Of a DNA stretch of 24,998 nt, positions 1 to 12,353 are shown one piece after another. This DNA comes from Beroe ovata (taxonomy: Eukaryota; Ctenophora; Nuda; Beroida; Beroidae), in assembly GCA_946803715.1 (NCBI GenBank), contig CAMPET010000006.1, forward strand, positions 317,198-342,195. The letters run 5' to 3'. The notes under the pieces are model-generated. The model saw nothing but the letters and a program-made list of their open reading frames with translations, was not told where the DNA came from and did not search any database. How positions within the stretch are numbered: the stretch's first letter is position 1; every line of letters starts with the position of its first letter. The position numbers were made by a program, and so were the translations under genes.

Positions 1-210
1 CCCCACCGCCCCCACCCCCGCCCCCCCACCCATTATTTTTTCAACCTGTACAAGCCATAATACCTAATCCGGTGACAGGATTAAACACCTCATCTCTCCC
101 AAGTCAGACAACCCCACACAGCCCCCAGTCAGACAACCCCATACAAACCAAGTGAACCCGTTAAAACTAGGTACCCCACTCATCCCACACAACCCCTCTC
201 ATAGCCTCAC
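1..210. repeat. C-rich low complexity and a short CCCCACACA-type minisatellite
   Basis: Bases 1-32 are nearly all C. From about 101 to 150, AGTCAGACAACCCCA occurs twice about 27 bp apart, within a wider CCCCA/CACACA-rich stretch to about 210. Confidence 0.7.
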
Positions 211-1500
211 ACAACCGAGGCAATACTAACAGACCGAAAAGAACGTGAAAGAGACGTCCTACTGGAATGAACAATGAATATATGATCCCCTGCTATAGTT
301 GTCATACTTTTCACAGATATATAGCGAGAGAAACTTTTCCAGATGCTTCTTACTAACTTCATCTTGTGTGAACAATGGAGAAACGCGCATACGTCATGTT
401 GAAACATGTGAAAAGGAATGACAGGAGATACTTCTAGAACTGAGCTGCACATATATTACCTATCTCATGTATCATGAGGATTGAGCACCCGAGGTCCATC
501 ATTCAATTTATACCAGGTGCACTGCTTCACAGGCACTATTATAATTGGCAGAATATTGCGTCATCGAATGGGTATTACCTATAACAACGTATCATAGCTA
601 CTATGGAATATATAACAGGACAGGTGCGCGAGGGTTGATTTTGTCATGATGACACATGAATGGAACCCCCCTGGACGAGTGTGTATGTCCTCACGTGAGA
701 GTAGTATGCATAGAATCTGCGGAAAAAACGTGATACTTTAACCGTTAAAACAATGATAGTCTGGAAGCATGGGACGCGAAACTTGGCTGCTGGTAAATAA
801 AACTTAATCTCATCAGAGCAAGACTTGGGGTTTTTAATCATGAAATTTAACTAGAAATTTCAATAGTGTGACTATAATTTTGAATAATAGAGTTCGATAG
901 GGTTATACAATCTTTGTGACATAAGATAAAGAGGTAGGTAGGTATATGACATCAGTGAATAATATTTACCATTAACAACATTGAATAATATATTCAATTA
1001 TAAGCGGGGAGCAATTCATGGACGTTGAACAGCATTTAAGTTCTGCTGCTATAACACTATATACCACCGATAGAAAAGGGGGAACTTGGAATTCACGCGA
1101 ATTTCTCTGAAACCCGACCAAGAACGATCAACACGCTATATAATAACGAATATAGAGCTGAAAGAAGTCGACTCGTACTCCTATCTTGGATCTAACGAAA
1201 TGCTCGTGGTACTTAGCTGTCTGGGCCATTGCCAGGAAACAAGCAATCGATTCGAACTGAACTGCACCTCTCCAGGGGAGTACGTATACCAGCAATGATA
1301 TCGGAATACGACACACCGCGCAACTTGAAAAATATCAGGCCTTCAATATCGAAAATGGAAAATGCAGCACCTCCGAAAAAGGTGCACTTGCAGGAACGCT
1401 GATATGATTTAGGGCATGAGTAGCGTTGTCGGCAGAACAATAGTTCTGTTAAATGGGTGCTTGGTGCGACCTCATGTGGTATCACACATAGTGGAAGTAT
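211..1500. other. No gene seen
   Basis: AT-rich sequence with short open frames on both strands, none resembling a known family or bounded by a coherent set of splice sites. A CTCACGTGAG palindrome lies at 690-699. Confidence 0.6.
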
Positions 1501-1522
1501 ATCTCTCCCCCCCCGCTGCGGA

Positions 1523-1553
1523 CCAATCAGACACAAGAGTTTAGTCACGTGAC
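1523..1553. promoter_or_regulatory. CCAAT box next to a perfect GTCACGTGAC decamer
   Basis: CCAATCAG at 1523 and the palindrome GTCACGTGAC at 1544-1553, the same box pair as inside the element at 13811-13971. These match NF-Y and bHLH (Myc/Max, USF) core motifs. No gene is attached, so promoter function is inference. Confidence 0.3.
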
Positions 1554-1668
1554 AGTTTGAGCGAAAATGCAGAGCTCAGTACGAGCGGAGGTAGTAGAGA
1601 TGATGATGTTTTTGTTGGAGAGAGTCCCCCCCCAATTATTTCACGATGCTATTGACTATTATACCTTG

Positions 1669-1840
1669 CATGTGTGTGTTGCTGCCCTGTTTCTAATGCG
1701 CAATGAGAAACCATGAGCTTTTTGTGTGGTGTGATAACATGTTTTAGATTCTGCTGACTCGGGTCTGTGCTTGTGCGTGATCGTGTGTTTGAGTGGGTGT
1801 GCGAGTCTCTGTCTGTGTGTGTTTGTGTTTGTTTCAGAAA
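1669..1840. repeat. Degenerate GT-rich tract
   Basis: Two GT-rich blocks (about 1669-1680 and 1762-1836) with interruptions, followed by a short GA run at about 1887-1899. Confidence 0.7.
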
Positions 1841-1899
1841 AACAGTGACGCATTTCTCCCCATTCACTTGATTGTGCAACCATCTAAGAGAGAGAGAGA

Positions 1900-2829
1900 A
1901 TTACCCTGCACCCTGGAACAATAATACCACTTTAGAACCATGATACTGATCTAATTTGTCATCAGTCCGGGAGACGGCGTACACCTTCGCCCCCTACTTC
2001 CTCCACAATAGCGGAATAGACCACTACGTCTACAAAAACTCGAGGTTCACGCGAATGGAAATATCAAATACTCGAAATACGTGATTTGAAAGCCTAGACT
2101 CGGATATTTGGGTATTTGAAGATCTTTACTTTCTAAATAAATGGTTGCAAATGTGTCATAAACTGATGGGTATCGGAACATAGAACTTCCTAGTTTCTAC
2201 ATCTATCATCAACATACTATCAACGACAGATTTTAAATTATCATCGCGCATAACATTCCATTCAGTATTTTATAGGGTGAATAACCACGCCTCATACTGG
2301 TTCACGATTACAATTATTGATCCAAGTTAAACCCTAAAACTAATCATCTGCGTCAGCGACCCCATATTGAGACGGAACGAGTTTATTTTGACAGCAATTA
2401 TCATGTGCAGCAAAACGTGCTCAAAATCGTCTTCAAAATTTTCACAAAATTCCTGCAACTTCAAGGAGGGTAGGCTAAAAAATTCAGTTCCCGAACATTT
2501 ATCATGATTAATCAGAGGATATATTTTTTGAAAATAATGTTGTACCGATCCAGACACCGCCTGGCACAGATGCCTCTGCGACAGGCACGTAGCAATACCA
2601 TGGATCCATGAATTATGCTTGGAGATAGAATATAAGTGTCTTTAGTAACACGTCCTGCACAAGTAGAAAATTGTAAACATATTTAAATCACAATTGTAAA
2701 AACATATGGAGGGGTTTAACAGGTGTAGAATAAAGATCACATATTTGCAAACATATTTCCCTATCACATCCCTCGAGCTGCATAGTGTATCGGATGTTTA
2801 ACAATATTGGGAAGTAAACATAGGATTGA
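1900..2829. other. No gene seen
   Basis: AT-rich, no recognisable coding, RNA or repeat structure beyond short random frames. Confidence 0.6.
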
Positions 2830-2922
2830 TGACACACACTCACAGGTTACCTTGGCGATGAACATATGCACATGTCATGACATTGTCATGATGACACATT
2901 GTCACAATATTGCATATTGTCA
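2830..2922. promoter_or_regulatory. Cluster of TGTCA/TGACA motifs with overlapping palindromes
   Basis: TGTCA or TGACA at 2830, 2873, 2878, 2884, 2892, 2900 and 2918, including the palindrome TGTCATGACA and ACAATAT/ATATTGT. The word is the core site of TALE homeodomain proteins (Meis, TGIF); function is inference. Confidence 0.25.
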
Positions 2923-2950
2923 ACACAGGAACTACGTATAGGTACAAACA

Positions 2951-3000
<50 letters not shown>

Positions 3001-3076
3001 ATTGTTTTTTTATGTTTTATGGAATTATTTTATAATATTATGTAGGGGTGTGGGTGGGTGGGGGGGGGGGGGGGGG
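2951..3076. repeat. GT microsatellite (about 21 units) followed by a G homopolymer at a gap
   Basis: An uninterrupted GT run at about 2952-2992, then AT-rich sequence, then a GGGT-rich stretch merging into a run of 16 or more G that ends at the N at 3077. The gap is probably a sequencing failure at the homopolymer. Confidence 0.95.
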
Positions 3077-3077
3077 N

Positions 3078-4044
3078 ATACTGCGCTGTTAGACGGAAAT
3101 GCTTAAAGTTTCGGTGTACTACACCATATTCATGATCTAAAATACAAAAATGAGAATAAACCAATCATCCACTTTCTCAACTGTTTAGACTACAGTTTAG
3201 GAGTTTAGACTACACACTACACAGTATACGTCGAAAAGTATAATCTTGCGACTTATGAAATAGATACTAGAGATAGGCTACAAGTAGGATAGGCTACAGG
3301 TAGAGTAGGCTACATGTTGAAGATAATTACTAACTTATTAAAATAGGATGGTTGTGACAATTGTATGCTGACACCACGATAGCAACGTATGGTCACACCT
3401 GCTGACATTCCCAATAGATCACTCACAAAATGAGCACGTGTCTCTTCCTGATTGTTTCCAATTGAGTGAGGTAATCACATCATAATGACTTCATGACTGG
3501 GATTATCATACACCCCTTGTAATTAGCGCCTATTTGTATCAAACACCCACCTATAATCGAGATCTAGCTATAGAGCTGGCAAATGATCGTGATGAGCAAT
3601 GCTAGGTAGTAGCCTGAGTGCAGCGCCCGGCGCGTACAGCAGTAGTGTCTGCAGTACTGTGGTCAATAGTATCCACGACGAAACACATGGTGGAAATGGT
3701 GGTACTGCTGTAACTAGCAGTTATACAGTACTACCATGGTATGGAGAGCTAAATAGTTCATTACATGACAGTGCCATTAAATCAGCTATCTGGCAATAAG
3801 GGTGTGTAAAATGAGCGTCTCTCAACGCCCCACGCCCCCTCCGGCCTCTGGTTCATGATGATACCAACAAAACCAGGATAAACATTGCAGTTTAATCGTA
3901 TCAACAAAGATCGGCGGGTTAGTGCACTCCGCAAGAGCACCGCATGCTATTTGGGTGTTTATCTGCAACAAAATAGCAGCTACTATGTAAAGACCGGCAA
4001 ATTAATATCGTGCCCGTGACTTACCCCGGCTCTATTGTTCGTGA
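3078..4044. other. No gene seen, assembly segment between two single-N gaps
   Basis: Apart from the short tandem at 3272-3318 nothing recognisable. The 66-codon plus-strand frame at 3599-3799 has no family resemblance. Confidence 0.55.
3272..3318. repeat. Short tandem repeat around ATAGGCTACA
   Basis: Three copies of (A/G)TAGGCTACA separated by AGTAGG/GGTAGA-type spacers, period about 16-17 bp. Confidence 0.7.
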
Positions 4045-4045
4045 N

Positions 4046-4157
4046 GGCGGCAGTCTGTCGAATATGCCGCGTTCTTTTTCATATCATAGAGTTTAGAATA
4101 AAGAACGCCAGATGCCGCGAACAGAAACAACCAAATATTATTTGGTTTTGGGAAAAA
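4046..4157. mobile_element. Half copy of the 12354-12615 foldback element, cut by a single-N gap
   Basis: Aligns with the right arm 12504-12615 over 112 bases with four substitutions and one inserted G. It begins immediately after the N at 4045, which lies only a few bases outside the point where loop and opposite arm should begin. The sequence before the N is unrelated. The simplest reading is that the assembler lost the other arm and the loop. The outer end matches copy 2 (terminal run of A). Confidence 0.78.
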
Positions 4158-4287
4158 TAATATCACACAAACACACGGTGCAATCGGTGAACCATAATAA
4201 ACCAGCACTATAAATACTATAAATAGTGAATCTTTAAAACGTAAAGACTTCTCGACTAGGGATTCGCGAACCATGTCATGGCACTAT

Positions 4288-4317
4288 AACGACTCAACTT
4301 TTAACGACTCAACTTTT
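4288..4317. repeat. Tandem duplication of a 15 bp unit
   Basis: AACGACTCAACTTTT occurs twice exactly, with a degenerate third trace near 4348. Confidence 0.85.
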
Positions 4318-6827
4318 ACCTCTACTTTAATTATAAACCTCTAGCATAACGACCCTAGCTCAACTATGGAATTCAAAATAGAGTTCTAAGAAGATATATC
4401 TGAGAAATGGTGCTTTACTTTAACAGTATTGATCCGTGGTGCAGTAATAAAAGTAGTATTATAGTAATATTCATCACCAGTACTATAATTATGATCAGGC
4501 TCAGGTAGATATGGAGGATATACTGACACTATATAAGTCGAGTAATGACAGCGACGGAACGCGCATTAATGACAGTTTGTATGACGTGTCAGACTACAGT
4601 AATCCACATTTCCCACGTCCATGATAATTTCCGTGATAGCTCTGTGATCATTATATATAGGTACTCGTGCAGCAATCACTATTGTGACAATTATCGGGCA
4701 ATTCACACGAGTAGTACAGGCTCACTGACCCCTCGCGTAATCTGAGTCATTACCGATTGTACACAGTAAATATACTGGTTCAGTCTCAAGCTGGGGTTGA
4801 TGAAGATCTCAGATCCATGCATGAAGAACATATTCGTGGTCTAAATATAGCAGCACTGGGAGATGGTGGACACGCCTACAATGTAGGCCCTACATTTCAC
4901 TGCACGCCTTTACTCGGATTGAACCATATCTAGATCAACAATAGATGCACAAATTCTACCCTGAACATCCATCCTCAAACATGATAAATGACCCTATAGT
5001 AGTAACCACCCCTTGGGGCGTTGCCGCATTTATGGGCACAATCAATAGTTATAATTAATAAGTGTTACGTTAGTTATTGGGTGGTAATTACCACAGAAAT
5101 ACGACTCCTCATTCTAGAGTATAGTAGATTGAGAATACTACACAGGACACATTGCCAGGACCATCGTTACGATTTAAAATACTTGCTTTCAAGCTCATCA
5201 GCGCATTCTCGCAAGTCTCAGACAAGCTTTCAAAAATCAACGAGCAAGATGCAGATTGCAGCTCAATATTCAGTGAAAATATTATGTAGCACTATTCTAT
5301 TGAAGTGTTGTTTTTTATAGTACTGCAACGTCGCCCATTGACAATAGGCCCATTGTCAGTTTCAAAAAGTTAATGAAAAGGGAGTGCTGGACCCCACCAG
5401 CGCGAGAAGGCCAATGCAGGATGATGCTAACTGTATACGATATTACATAGTCTTTCAGGGCAGCAACCTTATTTTGCAAAGTATACCATGTGCAGCAACG
5501 AGCGTAATGAGCACATCCAATCATTCAGATTGTTGCGTTTTTCTAAAATTAACTTCTTTCTGGAGTCACATTGGGTCCTATGCATCTAGCATCATGATTT
5601 ATTGGCAAGAGTCCAATATGATCAAGTGCACACAATATCTGGCAAAAAATTCATCAAGAAACGAGTTATCATAATCATATGCGTCACAGAAGAGCGCAAG
5701 GGAACGCCTCTCTTATGAAACATCAGTTTAACATTCGGCGCGAATTGAGCAAAGATCATTTTCAACAAGGTGATTTCTCAATTATACGGTTACAGCATAA
5801 ACTGAAATACACACAAAATATGTTTGGTTTTGTGTAGTGTTGCTATAATTCACCTGCATATTGTTCAAATCATAGTTGAGAATCCTCGGCTAAGAACCCT
5901 GGATTGAGCTATAATAATGACGATTATAGGAGCAATGCTCACTGAGCCCTCGCATAACCAACTGAATAAACCCTCTAGCTGCCATACAATTATTGAGGTT
6001 ACAACACATGGTCTAGGAATGACTCAAGATTATGAGAGAAATGGTCTTACAGAGGAATTGTAGGACAGAGAAATTCTTGGACAGGAAAATTTTCAATGGA
6101 AATGTCTCCTAGAAAAATCAGGATTGAGGATATAATAGGTATGGTCTCCGTTATTAGTGGAGAATAAGACGATACGGTCTGAGCTAAATAATGAGAACAT
6201 TCACAGCGCAGTCTCATACCCGAGAAAATGAGTGATCAGGAGTGATGGTAACGTTGGTCACATGTGAGAACATGAATCAATGAATCAGGTAACACCATTG
6301 TTATACAAAATGCGAGGATCGCAGTTACTGTCTTTCATTCGTAATTCGAAATTAATGATGATAAGGGGGACAAAAATCGCACATATTTTGTGATCAATGT
6401 AACAGGTCATTGTTCACGGAGTTACAGTGTGGCTTCACGGTTACTTCCCAACTCCTAGCACGACAGTTCAACACACACGGAACACGCCTGGCTAATGTCA
6501 TTACGAAGGTATGTGAATCTTTTTTCAATCTGAAATCCCAAGTTAAGCTAATCTTTGATAAATGTAAATGTATAGAAGAAAACTCAGAAAAAGTGTGAAA
6601 GGGACACATAGTCCATACTTGGTCTTGGCACACATACACGTGCACAACTTTGCAAGATGAGGTTGTAACAAAAATGAGCTGTACCGAGCAAGAAGCCAGT
6701 GACTGTTATAGTGACTGTTACAGAATGCAGGGGGATCAATGATCTGTGACTTAGCAAGTCCACATGATTGTCGGCCTGGGCCATTATACTGGCATTAGTG
6801 AGTCAATCTGTTTGTCTCAATCTAATT
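4318..6827. other. No gene seen
   Basis: Short open frames (up to about 99 codons at 5021-5320) without family resemblance or splice coherence. A small tandem GTGACTGTTA(T/C)A lies near 6700-6723. Confidence 0.55.
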
Positions 6828-6912
6828 ATGTCGATGAGTGTGAATGATTGTAGTGTGAGTGTCTGCGTGTTTGTGTGTCTCTCAGTGTGTTCCTGTCTGT
6901 GTCTGTGTGATG
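6828..6912. repeat. Degenerate GT-rich tract
   Basis: Imperfect TGTG/TGTC sequence. It gives a Cys/Val-rich stretch inside a 154-codon open frame (6768-7232) whose N-terminus imitates a signal peptide; I regard that frame as non-coding. Confidence 0.75.
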
Positions 6913-7232
6913 ATGAATCAGAAAGAGGGCTATGCGGTACACTCTATGATCAGCATGACAGGAGAGACAATGTCCCATTATCACAAGGTCAGATGGCTTG
7001 CTATACGAGCATCACACGTCGACTGCCTGATCAGCGTTGCACATCTGTGTCTCTACAAACATTCGGGATACAAATATACAAATATAGCACCGGGCTTCCT
7101 AAAATATATATATGTAGTCTCTATGAATTGTGTGTCAACAACGCCAGATATAATAGCACCCCTGTAGGTAACATGGGCAATTATCTGACACCTGGAACAG
7201 TAGAGCTAAAAAGGGAGCTGTCTCGGAACTGA

Positions 7233-7264
7233 GACACGTGATTCTTTAACTCTCATCACGTGTC
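7233..7264. repeat. Inverted pair of CACGTG-containing decamers
   Basis: GACACGTGAT (7233-7242) and ATCACGTGTC (7255-7264) are exact reverse complements with 12 bp between them, giving two E-boxes in hairpin arrangement. Confidence 0.8.
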
Positions 7265-7451
7265 CTTGACAACGCGCGCTCGATTTTGTAACAATCCCGC
7301 CTGCCCTGCGAGAACATACATACAAACAACAACATGAACAACAATAACAACACTTACAACACTGCTGCAGCTCTAGGAGATTCTACTAGGAGATATCTCT
7401 AAATATAAAACTTGGGGGACGGTCTAACTTCCAAGTGATGAAATATACAGG

Positions 7452-7468
7452 GATCTAGATTCTAGATC
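7452..7468. repeat. Short palindrome
   Basis: GATCTAGA and TCTAGATC around a single T. Confidence 0.7.
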
Positions 7469-7573
7469 TTTAGCCCTGAGCTGATCATATGGAGTGTTCA
7501 CTATACACTATAGAGGACGTAATGGCGGCTGATATACACATGTGACAAACAGAATGGAATACTGAGTATTTAA

Positions 7574-7610
7574 CAGAAACTGAGTATTTTGCAGTAATAC
7601 TCAGTTTCTG
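7574..7610. repeat. Perfect 15 bp inverted repeat with a 7 nt loop
   Basis: CAGAAACTGAGTATT (7574-7588) and its exact complement (7596-7610) flank TTGCAGT. A third ACTGAGTATT at 7561 is a direct repeat of part of the stem. Confidence 0.85.
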
Positions 7611-10367
7611 CGGTACTGAAACAAGTGAAGCTGTTGAAGAGAGGGCCTTCCACAAGAACAAATGTGTTAAACACAACCGTGTGTTTTTGTTGCTGTTCAC
7701 AATATGTCATTGAAATGCATAAAGAAATTCAACAGGAAATACGGGTATTTTAAGTGTTAAAATGTGACCAGAATATCAGAATGGACAACTCCAATAGTAA
7801 CAGCTCGCTCTGATAGTGTTAATTTGACAAATTAGGGAACGCATATTATCGATGAATTGAACGGAACTCAAATCAGTGGAGTGATAATACGCCCTATCTT
7901 GGCAAAGTTATTCCAATTACATGTGTTTGTGGACCGCCGACAAGGTACCATAATACTTCGAATTCGGGACTCATTACCCCGCTGATATAGGAGGCTTTGA
8001 GGGGCCCTACATGATAATATGGCCCTAAATTATAGTAGGGCACTGACTATCCTGTCAATTCTATGTTACAACGGGACAGGGATATCCCATGACAAGTGTG
8101 ATTGTATGGCAAAGAACAGAGCGTGTGACCCAGTGATAAGGTCGATAATACGGCTTCCCCCTTGCAGGAGATTTCTTAAAAATAAGATAAAGGTGATTGC
8201 CGAAATTGACCACAAAGAAACAAAATCACAAACGAGAAACCTTGGTGGGGGCATTTTGATATAATACCTACTCTGAGGAAATTTCATAGGTTGCCATAGT
8301 TTCACCATTATGTTGATCAATAATGCACGCACCGATCACTAGTAATAGTATCACGTGACCGATTATCGACACAAGTATTATATTTATCAACCAAATACTC
8401 CATTTATCCATTTACCGTCGGGATTGCTAAACTAAGCCCAGGACATGTCTTACATATGAATCATGTTTATCGTCAGTTAAAGGTGTCCATCACCCACATA
8501 AGTAGTCAGTGTTACCACTCACGGTCGCAGAATAACCAATTTTCTTAAACAAAACAAAACAACATAACATACCGTAGCCTAGGATAAGCGTTGTCATTAT
8601 TAACTGGCGGCCAATCGCGCGTCCCTGATAAATTGTGAATCACATTTGTGTTCAGACATTCATCTTCTGTAACAACAGAGTGGTCTGTACGGCACCTCAC
8701 GGTTTTGACTTTCGATTCCTTGTTCAACATGCCGCACAGCAAGGATCTCCACTGTATTCGTAAGGCTAGGCGCATAACCACTCTGAGTTGACCAAATTCG
8801 AATGCTATAATATGAGCAAAACCTGCATGTAAAGCAACCTTTAAGCGCAACAATTCGCACAATAATAAAATATCTCGAACTCAACTTTTAACCAGTGTCT
8901 CACATGTGATGCGGAATGAAGTTAGAAATTGTAAGTAGCATGTTCCACGAAACCTAATCTTTGCCGGTGGTAAAATGATTCTCGGGAACACTGGCTCATG
9001 ACTTGTGGCAGAAGTGGCTATTTAGAAAAATAATACCCTCTTTTCCAGAACCTACATCAAAAAGTCACATCTACTCCATGTCACTCATATACGATCGTGT
9101 GAACGCAATGGTTGGGACTACCCGATATAAAACTAAGATAAATTTCGATGATAATTTGCAACAAATCCAAAATGAAACTGGCCCTAATTGGATTTTCTAT
9201 GTGTGGTAGCAGAAAATGGAGCTGCTCCCAAACCTATCTCATTACACTACAGCGGTTAGCAATGATGCTTTGAACCCCATATTCTTCAAGTCACATGGAT
9301 CTTTCCTGCGATTTTTATTCTTTCATGTGTCGCTGATATTAATTAAACCATGAAAAATGACGACAAGTTACAAGAAATTCAGCACAGTGAGATTTTTCTA
9401 CTAATTCAGTAATTGAACTATTAATTTTATACTGAAGTTGATGGTTAAACGAATCGATGGCAACGCAGTCAGGTTAGGAAGGCATGAGCATTTGGCACTA
9501 CTCATAATACCACGTGTTTATACGATAAACACTCATATTTAGAATGACCAGTGACTATGTGACTATGTGATCTAACAATACCTCGTGTGGACGGTAAAAG
9601 TGCGGGTAATGTCTTATTTTGGGACGCGTTTATGATCAAGTTACCTATCTATCATAGTTCCTGGCAGGACGCAGAGCACATCGCGCTATCGTATTGAGAT
9701 CGGTTAATAGATAATAACTCTGTATCCTGAGAACAATAACCTGTCCAACCTACTCGGGATTATCAAGACCGCGAAGCTACTTCAAACATCTAAGTGCAAA
9801 GGAGGTATAGCTGCTCAACAAGGAGAATGAATCTCATGGCTAGTTCATCACATATCATTTCCACTTCAAATCACATGACCGGGGAGTTCACAGGTGTCAA
9901 ATTTGATTGTGTATATATTGGCTGATCATGTGTCATTTGTGAATATCAAATATGCAATGAAGTGGTGCAGTCGTGCGCGTCCGATTATAGAGGGCACCGC
10001 ATTCGTGGATCGCGCGTATCCCCCTTCTGTTCCTTCAGCTGTGATGCGAACACCTCAGTTACACTGTGACACACAAAATTTTTCAAAATAGAGTGTTGAA
10101 GACGAAATCCGGTGAAATCCTTCAAAATTTTGCATTCATTGCTTTGTTACACTGGAAATAAACAGGTCTTGGGGCACTGCCCTGATATAGAAGGACATCA
10201 CATTGCATAGAAATTAGTATTCTAGTATCACAGGTAGTTTTTTTAATCAATTTGCTCCTTCAATTGTAAGTAGAAGCAGTTTAAAGTAGAAGCAGGGGTC
10301 TGTATGGAAGACCTGTATGGAAGGCCCCCCTGTCTACGTTGGTATGTCTTGGTTCGCGTGTCTCAGA
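7611..10367. other. No gene seen
   Basis: AT-rich intergenic sequence. The overlapping frames at 8019-8264 and 8545-8862 look random. TCACGTGACC at 8351 and CCACGTG at 9510 are isolated E-boxes. Confidence 0.55.
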
Positions 10368-10394
10368 GTGCGTGTGTGCGTGCGTGTGTGTGTG

Positions 10395-10426
<32 letters not shown>

Positions 10427-10446
10427 TCTGTGTATGTGTGTGAATG
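10368..10446. repeat. GT and CTGT microsatellite
   Basis: GTGC/GT units pass into about six CTGT units and back into GT. The Cys/Val/Ser-rich open frames across it are microsatellite translations. Confidence 0.9.
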
Positions 10447-10697
10447 TGCGGGTGCTACGCACACAACAGATGTTCACTCTCTGGTTCTATTTCTCAAATA
10501 AATCACACAGACGTAGAATGAAGGATGTGGAACAAGAAACTAGCTATTATTCGATGATGCAATGTTCACAATATATGCTGGATAAAAACAGAGTTGAAGT
10601 AGCAGAGAACTAGTTCGTGAACACGAGATTGCGATGAAAACTAATTGTGTAAATGGAGAGAATATCGATAGTCCTCCGAATTAAGGTTGAAAGAGAG

Positions 10698-10757
10698 GTC
10701 AAGTTAATTGTCAAGTTAATTGTCAAGTTAATTGTCAAGTTAATGGTCAAGTTAATT
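10698..10757. repeat. Tandem repeat, five 12 bp units
   Basis: Five head-to-tail copies of GTCAAGTTAATT. Copies 1-3 and 5 are identical; copy 4 ends in G. Confidence 0.95.
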
Positions 10758-12082
10758 ATTGTTATTTTTCGAAAAGGAAGAAATAACACGAACTCGCATT
10801 TCAAATAAAGTTGCACGAAGTAGTAACGATTATCGACAAGAATCTCCCGCACCCTTAACTTCAGCATAAATGCTGTTCTAGATGGTTAACCAATTAGATC
10901 ACTGTTTTAGTGTGTCTGAAACACGGGACGTCATGAGTGGGCGAAATTGCTGGGAATGGGCGTGTCTCCTGCGTCCAAAATATACTCCAACTCCAAGTAC
11001 TACCTCGTAACAGCAATGACACGAAAAGTAGAAAAATTGAGTCTCATTTTTTCCAAGGATAGTCTCAGAGGCGACTCGTGAGAAACTACCGTAGGCGTAA
11101 AATATTCGAAAAATACCCACTTCCTTGCAGTTCATGTCAGAATACTCGCTGGGAAGTGATGCAGTGAGACCGGTTAAAGTGAAATATTGGATTCTGAAAA
11201 TCGAATAACTACTTCGCCAAGGATATGGTTATTTGAAATCGGATTATATGTTACATTCTCTGCATCAACATATACTATAATATTGCGTTTAGCAGCTTAA
11301 AAAAGCTAATCCGAAGTGTGGAATAATGTTTAAAGTGGTTTGAAACCGTCTAGAATATCTTTCCGTAGAATAGTGGTTGGCGGAAGTAACAGAGGATAAG
11401 TGGCTGGATACAAGTGGCTGGCAAGTGTCCGTGGTTTCAGACACAAATCCTGGAAACTTGTGGCTAAGGGAGTTGACACCCATGAGAGGGCCGCATTACA
11501 ACACATCATGTGTGCATGTCTGTGTGTGGTTGTTCGCGATATAAATCCATGCAGAGAAGGAAATAAATGAGATCCTTTCAATCCTACAACACATTAACAA
11601 TGACACTAAAACTTCCCGACAAACTTGTCAATGACACACTAAACCACCAAACCGGCAGATTGAGGTATACGAAACCAATTTCTGGGCTTATATTTCAAGA
11701 AATAGCAAAGGTCACCCGTTGAGACATCATGCTGTAGCACATACGTGCTGAGTAAGAAGTCGGTGAAAAGAGAGCAGCAAGTAAAGAGGTTAGAAGACAT
11801 TGTTCCTTGTTAAGCAATTACAACGTCAATTGAAACTATCAAAACACCCCCTAGACAGATTGAGTTCAGGACTAAATCTAAAACGGATAGGAAAATCGAG
11901 GTGACAAACATAAGGGAGGAATGTATACACTGCTGCAGAGCTGACACCTGTTCAACAGGAGCGAGTCATGTGAGGGGATCTCAGAGTTCGTATCTATTGT
12001 CATTGAGCCCGGTAATCTTTTACACAATCAGTACGTAACCAAATCCATCAATAGTGCAGTATCCACTAAATTCGGGCGGGAT
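10758..12082. other. No gene seen
   Basis: Minus-strand frames at 10899-11135 and 11330-11581 are short and unrecognised. No repeat was found. Confidence 0.55.
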
Positions 12083-12172
12083 GTGCGCGTGTGTGTGTGT
12101 GTGTGTGTGTGTGCGTGTGCGTGTGTGTGTGTATGTATGAATGTGTGTGTGCGTGTATGTCTGGGTCTGGGT
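12083..12172. repeat. Interrupted GT microsatellite with a short CTGGGT run
   Basis: GT/GC/GTAT alternating tract, followed by CTGGGT repeated about 2.5 times. It accounts for the Thr-His-rich open frames on the reverse strand here. Confidence 0.9.
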
Positions 12173-12353
12173 CTGTAATAAACATAGCACACAAATACGC
12201 ATACACTATGTATACGCACACACAAATAAGTGTATGAGTATGTTCAAATGTGCGTCTGTATGTGTAAATCAACTGATACAAGAGATTGAGAGTTCATATT
12301 GGGTCAGATGACTAGAATGGCAGTGTAAAACACAATATTGTTATATTATTGAA

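Noticed and set aside
1249-1259. Reverse-strand GTTCGAATCG as a tRNA B-box
   Set aside because: The upstream sequence on that strand lacks an A-box and D-arm.
6768-7232. 154-codon frame with a signal-peptide-like, Cys-rich start
   Set aside because: The hydrophobic and Cys/Val-rich part is a translated GT-rich tract. No family resemblance and no supporting splice or regulatory context.
10304-10613. Cys/Val/Ser-rich frames of 65 and 98 codons
   Set aside because: Translations of the GT/CTGT microsatellite.
12161-12175. CTGGGT units as a possible telomere-like repeat
   Set aside because: Only about 2.5 units, not TTAGGG, embedded in a GT tract.
12020-12281. His/Thr-rich reverse-strand frames
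   Set aside because: Translations of the CA/GT microsatellite.
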